From Laburnicola sp. R22_1 (lineage: Eukaryota > Ascomycota > Dothideomycetes > Pleosporales > Didymosphaeriaceae): DNA of 64,000 nucleotides. Below the pieces are notes generated by a model, which saw only the letters and a list, made by a program, of their open reading frames with translations, did no database searches and had not been told where the DNA came from. A program made the position numbers and the translations under genes. Location of the stretch: contig JACONQ010000019.1 in assembly GCA_014281115.1 (NCBI GenBank), positions 1,836,165-1,900,164 on the forward strand, written 5' to 3'. This document shows, piece by piece, positions 57,148-64,000 of the stretch (the stretch's first letter is position 1; each line of letters starts with the position of its first letter).

Positions 57148-57378
57148 TTGATAGTGTTCTGTCACTTTGAGATAATATATTAATGAGAATTGATGACTGT
57201 GATGATTGATTGTAAAATTGGAGAAGCCCAGCTATCGCGAGAAGTTTCTATCTATGCTAAGGCCCTTGTACTATCTAGGATAGTACAGGGGCAATGCAAA
57301 ACAGTAGTGCGCCAGCCTCCTTAGTGTATTTCACAGAGAGATTATCACTAGAATGCACAGTGACTGTCTATCTAACAC
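57148..57378 (-). repeat. solo or truncated LTR, family B (minus orientation)
   Basis: Read on the minus strand it begins TGTTAGATAGACAGTCACTG and carries GGAGGCTGGCGCACTACTG and TTCTCGCGATAGC, matching 46291-46570 in opposite orientation. Confidence 0.65.
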
Positions 57379-57430
57379 ACCCCCTTAGCTTGGAGCTATC
57401 CTAAGCTGGACCTAATTCTTCGCAGCTGTA

Positions 57431-58964
57431 CGGAGGTGCCTTTCAAAAGTTTTTGCCCACCTTGGCGAGCAGGGGGTTCTGTGCTATTCCTAATTAAGAG
57501 CGTTCTCCGGCTGGCTCTAGCTCTGGCTTCCTGAGCCTCCGACCCTCCTTATACTCGTTGCCTCTATTGAGCTCAAGGATCTGTTCTATATGGTATGGAA
57601 TCCGCTCAATCCAAGCCTGTATTTTCTCCTGAGGCAGCTCTCTCCAGCACTGCTCCCATGCCCGTACTGCCTCTGCTCTATTCTTAGGAGCTCCTTTCTT
57701 CGTAGTAGCCCTTTTCATCCATGGCCAGCAAGGCTCAATAGAATTCAAATCAGGAGAGTTACTACACTAGATAATCCTCTTAACATCATGAATGCTATAT
57801 ATATAGCTTTGAACGTAGTGGTTGTAAGAAGGCGCCTTGTCTTCCTATACAACTGTTCTAGGCTGCGTAGCCTTACACTGCTTTGCAAAAGGAATAAGCT
57901 TTGGCAGCAGAATTGTTGTCTGGTACTGGTACTAGTCAATTCCTGAGCCACTGCCTTGGCTGAGCTTTCCAGTCCTCTGGTTCCATCTCCACTGGGGCAG
58001 CCGTCCAGGCTTGGTACGGAGACCTAGGCGACGCATGCCATTCTCAAGCTCCCACTCAGCCTTTTTGATAGGCTCAAGCTCCTTGTTCAGTTCATCAATT
58101 TGAGCAGCAGCAGCCTCCTTCTCTTTCTTTGTTTCTGGCGTCCAGCAGTGACAGGGGCCCTTCTTGTCGTACGAGAAACAGCCCCAAAACATAAATTCAG
58201 AGTAGCCTTTCCATCTCTCACGAATACAGCTCCGTACGAAGGCCTCATCTGCTTTCCTCCATACTCGATATCCTCCACGCCTATGGTTGAGAACAACAGA
58301 CGTTTCGTCTGACCAGATAACATTCTTCTAATCTTCAAGCGTCCAGTCTTGATAGGCCTGGCACCACTTATATTGATCCTCCTTTATCTGCTTCGTTAAC
58401 CCAGGCTTCCTTGTTGGCTTGGTCTTCTTGAAGCCTGCCTTCCTTAAGATTCGCTAGACTGTGGCAGCTGAGATATTGAATCCTTCTTGGCTAAGTGCGC
58501 CAGCAACGTTAGCGCAAGACTTCTCTCGCCCATATCGATCAGTGCGTACGGTGTTGACTACTTTCTTGGAGACTTTAGATTGCTTTGATGGCCGGCCAGA
58601 TCGATAGGCGTTTTTAAGATGCTTATCTTCAAGCTTCAGCGGCCGCTGGCCTGGATCGAAACCTCGCTCGATTGCTCGCGCGTATATAGAGTTGATCGTA
58701 CGCTTCTCGATTCTAGTGAGTCCGGTGATCTCATTGTTTGACTTGCCTATAGCCTTAAGAACGACTACTGTGGCACGAGTAGAGTTATCGTGATGAACCA
58801 TAGCGACAGTACTAGATAGATCAATTGACAGAGAGTAGTAGTTACAGAGGGTAAGGCCTGAGGTTGAGAAGTGGCCACGTCAACTCGGAGATGCTTCCCG
58901 ATCTGGAATGTGGCGCATACCCCTGCTCGCCAAGGTGGGCAAAAACTTTTGAAAGGCACCTCCG
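57431..58964 (-). mobile_element. Tc1/mariner element, 1534 bp, nearly complete
   Basis: Terminal inverted repeats of about 48 bp begin CGGAGGTGCCTTTCAAAAG at both ends (57431 on, and inverted up to 58964). TA flanks at 57429-57430 and 58965-58966. It carries one transposase on the minus strand. Confidence 0.92.
57494..58801 (-). pseudogene. Tc1/mariner transposase with about four stops
   Basis: ATG 58799-58801. The N-terminal helix-turn-helix (TRATVVVLKAIGKSNNEI) is followed by a GRPSK linker motif and a second helix-turn-helix. The catalytic core holds IWSDETSVVL (first Asp), VQEDKAPSYNH (second) and NSPDLNSIEPCW (third). The C-terminal helical tail ends near 57494. TAG stops lie at 58454-58456 and three later sites, with no frameshift. 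Only a few mutations separate it from an open frame. Confidence 0.88.
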
Positions 58965-58966
58965 TA

Positions 58967-61900
58967 CTATTGCTTATAGTCCAAAAGCTTCTATCCTTTA
59001 TTCTAATTCGTCCAGGTCGACCTCGTGGTTAGTGATCCTACCCTTGACGTCTTCAAGTCCAAGTTAATTTACGAACTTGGCCTATTTTCCAGCTAGCAGA
59101 GCCTTTGTGAGGCTATCTGCTGCTATTTCTTCTAATTATTAGTATTGGATTTTGATAGCTCTACGAGCTACTTCTTGTCAAAGCCAATAATTGTGTATAT
59201 TGACGTGCCTAAGCTTAGTCTGTAACTTGGCGATTTCTTTAGTAACGAGTTGAATAGTTTGTTGATTATCGCAGTTAATAGTGATTGTTAATAGGGAGAG
59301 TTTAATCTTAAGTTTAGTAATTAACTAAAAGGTAAAGAGTGCCTCTTTTGCAACTTGTAAAAGGGCTAGTAACTTAGCTTTAGTTGTTAAGGTGGTGACT
59401 GTGTCTTGCTTGCTCGCCTTCTAGGCAATAAGACCACTAAACAGCTTAATAATGTATCCTTATAAGCTCTTTCTATTAAGGGTGTTGTTAGCGAATAAGG
59501 CATTGCTAGCAACCTTATAAGTGTCTGCTCCTCCAAAGCGTAGCCCTAATAATTAGGTGGAGGACAGGTAAAGCAGTACGCGGTTGGCGGCGTTGTGATG
59601 CTCCTCGCTGGGATTTAATAGGAATCGCGATAATCAAGAGCTTGCGAATGCGATATTAGGGCATGTAGTTACTACGGCGTAAAGAATTAATCTAATCTTT
59701 TACTAGTATTAATTAATCTTAGCCTTTGTAGCGAGTCCTTCTTAGGGTAGTAGTTTAACTATAGATATTAGGGTATTGTGTTTAAGGTTGCGTTGGTCGA
59801 TTAGGCGACTGATCTTGTCTATATAGGACGCCTAGGACAGCTAGAGTTGCCTGTTTGCACGGTCTCTAACAATTTCAATCCCTAGAAACTACTAAAGATT
59901 ATTACTACTAGTAAGGATGAACCGTGTACTTATCTTTTCTATTACTGCGTTAGCGGCGTGTTTCTGATCTTTAGAGTAGGCGACAATAAGGTCGTCCACA
60001 TAGAAGAAGATAATAATGCTGTCTTTAATTATATAGTAAGGCTTATAAGGGACTATAGTAAAACTACGATCCCTAAGAGCGCTAGTAAATTCTCTCTGCC
60101 ATAGCAGTAGTGAGATTCGAAGACTATATAGTGCCTTGTGCAACTATAGGATAGTGCTAGGTCGTGTATAACCTCGCGGCATCCTTATGTAGAGTTCTCT
60201 GTCCAGATTCGTATGGACGAAAGCGTTAGTGACGTCGTACTGGCTAAGCTCTAGGTCGTATCGAGCTGCCATGGACATAAGCAGGCGAAATAATCGTCCT
60301 ATAAGGGTTGCAGCATAGGTGTCTTAAGTAGTAAGGTGGCGTTGTTAATCTCCGCGCACTACTAACCTAGCCTTACACTTCTAAAATTAATAATATTTGT
60401 TAAGTTTGTAAGTATACACCTATATACAATTAAGGATTTAGTAGCCGCGTGAGTGCACTAGGGTAATAGACACCTCACTCTAAGACTTTATTTCCTTGTG
60501 GCTTTGTAGGTATACCTACTTAGCCTCCTTCCACATATTAAATAGCGGGTGATTGTCTATCCGTGTTTCGCTAGATAGAGGTTCTAGTAATTAACTTTAG
60601 TAGGGTTTCTGTTCTATTGCGAGTATGCGATTAAATTAAGCTTTATTAAGCGGCTTCCCCTTATACTTGCCTCTACTTCCTACTTGTGTACCTGCTAGAA
60701 AAGCGGCTGCCTATAGCACAGCGCGTTAATCTGGCTATAGTAATCTAATAGGTAACTAGTCGTGTTAATCGTGTTCGAAGCTCGCTATTAATTAGACAAG
60801 CAATGCGATAGGCAGAGATGTTACTAGTGGTGTTGGGTAGGTGTAATTAATCTTCCTCCCTTAGTAATACCCTGGCGGGTCTTCTTCTTTATCCTTGCGA
60901 TTGCAAGTGTTAGTAATTAGCTTATTCCTATAGAAGGATTTAGTGTTTTCTTGCTTAGGTGGTAGAGGTGGCAACTCTACTAATTAGGTCTATGTAGCAA
61001 TCTCTTTAGTAGTGCTGTGTATAAGGTTGTCTAACAGGTCCTCTATTTTACCTAAGAACACCTTATCTTTGTTAAAAATAACGTCGCGTGTACTAATGAC
61101 TTTGTTAAGTGGCGGGATCCATATCCTCCAGATGTTTAATAATTGGTAGCCTACTAGGTATCCAACCTATGCCTTTAGGTCTAACCTTTAGAGCTTGCTC
61201 TTGCCGCGTTTAGTATTATTAGTTAAGGCGAAGGCTTTATAGCTATAGGCCCTAAGGTAAGCCTAGTTTAGTTTCTTTAGTTAAGTGATAATACCGTTTT
61301 AGAAAGTAACTATTGTAAAGAATACTTTGTGTGGTAATCGCTATTAGTTAGCGTAGTTTAGAGTTTAATTATATAGGTATACGGCCACTTATATAATTTC
61401 TAGCTATAGGTTAAAAGGGAGATTGGCGTTAAGTTGCATTGCACGACCCTTCTTCTTAATTACACACCCTAAGTGTTTAGCTTTTTTATTTTAAGCTTAG
61501 GTATTAGGTGCTAAAGGCTTAATAACAATACCTTTACTAACGCACCACCTATAAATATCTTATTTGACTAAAAAGATTTTATTGTTAGATTTAATAACCT
61601 TAACTATTATATTAAATTATACTTTTATAAATAGTATAAATTCCTTTAGCAACTTAATAATTGTTTATGCTGGTTAATTGTCTTTAAAGTAGAAATTCTA
61701 AGCTATGCCTAAGAATTAATTAGTAATAAGCATTTGGCTTCTCTTGCTAGTGAAGCTCTAATCTTTATAATTGTAAAAGTCTATAGCGACTCTCTTGCCA
61801 GGACTATTGTTAATTTGCCTAGGTTGTTGTCTAATTTGTTACTTAAGCTTTAATCTGCCGTAGGCGTTGCATTAGACTGTAGTAAGTCCTTTAAGGCGCA

Positions 61901-62400
61901 CCCTCTTATAGTGATTTATAGTGTGTTCTAGTGCCTAAGGACCTAGGTGGCCTAGTTGTTTATGCCATGTGATAGCGTCTGCCTTCTGCGCACCTCGTGC
62001 GGTGCGCGCTGTGATTTTGTGTGTGGCATACATACTATTATATATAGTACGATTTTGTTTAGACATATATTCTAGTACCTATTAACTATAGAGTTCTTAA
62101 AGGTTAGCCAGGACTATATTGTCCCTTCTCTTAATTATTGTTAGATCTGCCTTTGTGTCCCACTAGAGGCCTTGCCTGCGGAGTAATTAGAAGGACATAA
62201 GATTGCATAGCAGATTAGGGTAGTAGGCGACGTTGTCTAGCCTTAGTACCCTATTTCTGTGTACGCTCTTAACGTGTAAATAGACACTTCTATATCCCCT
62301 AACCCAGGGCGCTAAATCTACCGTTATAAGGGTGGATTACTTTGTTAGTGACACAAACTACGCGTACGGCGTGTATTTCTAAGATTAGGGGGTACGGTAG
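58967..62400 (-). mobile_element. decayed Copia retrotransposon of a second family, LTRs not found
   Basis: Minus strand, right to left: protease/pre-integrase region near 62330-61960 (DNVAYYPNLLCNLMS, ADAITWHKQLGHLG with the integrase zinc-binding histidines), integrase core to about 61200, a linker, then reverse transcriptase. The open piece 60143-59892 has FFYVDDLIVAY, the intact YVDD box. RNase H runs toward 59100. Dense TAG/TAA stops elsewhere. Neither end has a recognisable LTR, so it is truncated. Confidence 0.8.
59892..60143 (-). pseudogene. Copia reverse transcriptase piece with intact YVDD
   Basis: 84 codons: HKALYSLRISLLLWQREFTS, then SIIIFFYVDDLIVAYSKDQ, the palm motif of Copia reverse transcriptase. 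It is part of the element at 58967-62400 and not a gene on its own. Confidence 0.85.
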
Positions 62401-62719
62401 ATTATTATTTCACAGGTAGGGTAGATTTAGTTTCTGTTAGTAGATTTACTCCAAACTTAGACATGTTTTTTGCACTAATAAGCTGCACTATCTGTAGGAT
62501 TTATAGAAAACTAACTTACGTAGCAAAGCGTAGGCAGAAGAGGTGTTATAGGTTAGGGTTATGTTAATAAGGGGATTAGCAGTGTACCACCGAAGTTAGG
62601 ACCGAGCGGAACACAGAGCCTAGCCACTATAATTAAGGCGAAGAGAGAGACATGTTTAGCAAGTTAAACAGTACGTTTAGGGCAGATTAATCTAGCGTGT
62701 TAGCATAGCTAGAGCAAGC
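62401..62719. other. AT-rich spacer, nothing recognised
   Basis: Between the Copia remnant and the telomere-side pseudogene. Confidence 0.45.
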
Positions 62720-63550
62720 ATGGCGTGTCGATATTTTAACTATTTAGCAGAGTACTAGGTAGCTATATGCAAGGAGTGCCAGTACGTAGTATGGCCGGAT
62801 TAGATTAAGGGCTATTTGTAGGAGCAGCATAAGATTAAACGCAAAGACGCCAGTAAGATAGGATTAGAGGTCCGCAGCTAGGTAGGCATTATATAGTACC
62901 CTAGTGAGTTCGTGCCGCCAAGCCATATTGTAGCGCTGTATTCCTAGTTGCCTGTATATGCAGACGGGTTATTATTTTAGTTAAATCCAAGATAGTGTTA
63001 GCGGGTATTACGGAGTATTAAGAGTATAAAGAAACATTGGCATAAAGACCACTAAGGATAGTTAGCGGGAAAGAAGCGCGGGCGACTAAGTCGGATTAAG
63101 GAGAAGGGATTGCAAGCGTAGATAGAATAGGGATACACGCGTGTGTATTGCTAGTAATTGTTTAGTAGCCGCTATAGTTCGCAGTATTTTCAAGTGCACG
63201 CACCTAACAAAGGTCTAGTAGGTGGCCTAGAACCTGTTCCTATTAACAGCGAGGCCGCATAGGCGCGAGTAGGAGAAGAGATAACTAGGGCGTGGGAGAA
63301 CATCGAGAAGCGGGCGCAGAACACTATCTAGGACGGCAAGAGGGACAAAGTAAACCTGTGGCTAGAGCGGACGCAGTGGCTGCCATATTTGGTGGGCATA
63401 GAGAGGCCTAATTTGTTAGCGTGCGTTGAAGAGCCTGTTGCCGACGCCAACCCTAGGAAAGACGAGGCGGCAGAGCCGGTGGAAGCAGCAATTTGGGCGG
63501 CCATGGATGGGTTAGCGCGGTTTAGCTAGGCGTCTATCCCAGGGCGGTAA
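62720..63550 (+). pseudogene. OrsD/DUF3505-like gene, RIP-mutated, next to the telomere
   Basis: One frame from ATG 62720 to TAA 63548-63550 (277 codons) with about 20 internal stops, mostly TAG, and no indel. Near the start VAICKECQYVVWPD is followed by IKGYL-EQHKI, a C2H2-type arrangement whose first histidine is probably the Y (CAT to TAT). Later SHIVALYS-LPVYADGL, RSIKSIKKHWHKDH (second finger-like part), KKRGRLSRIKEKGLQA and LFSSRYSSQYFQVH match what I recall of the OrsD/DUF3505 domain. Such genes are often found near fungal telomeres, sometimes with a RecQ-type helicase. The start and end are inferred from the frame only. Function of the intact family is unknown. Confidence 0.6.
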
Positions 63551-63785
63551 CTGGACTGAGGGCTGAGTCTAGTTTCGAAGTTAGTTTTCTTAGGGATAGA
63601 ATATTCGCGCTAGCCCAAATCCTATGCGTTTATTTTATTACGTAGGCTAAGTCTAGTAAACGTTTAGGTACCGGTCTAGTTAGGTTCCTAAAGACTAATT
63701 CGCCCCGAATTTGGCTTAAAGATTCAGCGCGTTGAGTTACACGTCCTAGCGAATTTGCAGCCCTAAAACCTATGTGGTTATAGGG
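63551..63785. other. telomere-proximal spacer
   Basis: About 235 bp of unique-looking sequence between the pseudogene and the telomere repeats. No gene. Confidence 0.5.
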
Positions 63786-63957
63786 CTAGGGTTAGGGTTA
63801 GGGTTAGGGTTAGGGTTAGGGTTAGGGTTAGGGTTAGGGTTAGGGTTAGGGTTAGGGTTAGGGTTAGGGTTAGGGTTAGGGTTAGGGTTAGGGTTAGGGT
63901 TAGGGTTAGGGTTAGGGTTAGGGTTAGGGTTAGGGTTAGGGTTAGGGTTAGGGTTAG
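63786..63957 (+). repeat. telomere, (TTAGGG)n, about 28 repeats
   Basis: An uninterrupted array of TTAGGG reading toward the right end, the G-rich orientation expected at a right chromosome terminus. No variant repeats except at the edges. The length (~171 bp) is in the usual range for filamentous ascomycetes. Confidence 0.97.
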
Positions 63958-64000
63958 GTGTTACCGTGGGAATGAATCCTTTTAACCTTAGCAATACGTA
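63958..64000. other. probable sequencing-adapter carry-over (Oxford Nanopore native barcode)
   Basis: Non-telomeric tail after the terminal repeat. It contains GTGTTACCGTGGGAATGAAT and CCTT, then TTAACCTTAGCAAT and ACGTA. From memory the first part is the reverse complement of Oxford Nanopore native barcode 07. TTAACCTTAGCAAT is the barcode's outer flank, and AGCAATACGTA is the start of the reverse-complement ligation adapter. The telomere being followed directly by an adapter means reads ended at the real chromosome end. Confidence 0.85.

Noticed and set aside
63770..63994. 74-codon Pro-Asn repeat frame on the minus strand
   Set aside because: Translation of the telomere repeats, not a gene.

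Overview
The window looks like the right-hand end of a chromosome from a filamentous ascomycete, most likely a dothideomycete of the Pleosporales type. The basis is short GT-AG introns with CTAAC/CTAAT branch points, a terminal TTAGGG telomere array, Tc1/pogo (Fot1), hAT, Tad-like LINE and Copia elements, and reading frames broken almost only by C-to-T type stop codons, as expected from repeat-induced point mutation (RIP). The species call is inference.

Layout. 1-13 kb is a chain of DNA transposons. It starts with an open, unmutated Tc1-class transposase cut by the window edge. Three pogo/Fot1-type elements follow (896-3021, 3057-4818, 4821-6954), the second and third separated only by one TA. 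Next is a hAT element (about 6960-13020) split by a 3.2-kb Tc1/mariner element (8994-12212) that carries a second long lysine-rich reading frame. 13-15 kb holds a truncated secreted AA11-like fragment and an intact 207-aa gene with repeated W-E-x-T-W motifs. 15.2-35.3 kb is a nest: a fourth pogo element, then a fifth pogo element interrupted by a Copia retrotransposon (181-bp LTRs, TSD AAGTT). That Copia was itself interrupted by a LINE (18-bp TSD) and by an inverted second copy of the same Copia (TSD TCTCA). 35.3-43.8 kb is lower-repeat accessory sequence: two MITE-like hairpins, two small secreted cysteine-containing protein genes (one intact, one apparently broken) on either side of a 186-bp tandem repeat, and two decayed genes, one with a Myb/SANT-like domain. 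43.9-48.25 kb is TE debris ending in a hAT fragment that stops almost at the 3' end of a housekeeping gene.

48.26-56.1 kb is a GC-rich island of ordinary genes: aspartate kinase (three exons), a BUR1-type cyclin-dependent kinase, a small complex I subunit (NDUFB2-like, two exons), an unrecognised 214-aa protein (three exons, my model) and an acidic, basic-patch nuclear protein (three exons). These act in unrelated pathways: threonine/methionine precursor synthesis, transcription elongation, respiration and probably chromatin. Their grouping is positional, not an operon. From 57 kb to the end there are TE remnants (a 1.5-kb Tc1 element, an LTR, a decayed Copia), a heavily RIP-mutated OrsD/DUF3505-like gene, and about 171 bp of telomere repeats. 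The last ~43 bases after the telomere are not telomeric and look like leftover Oxford Nanopore barcode and adapter sequence.
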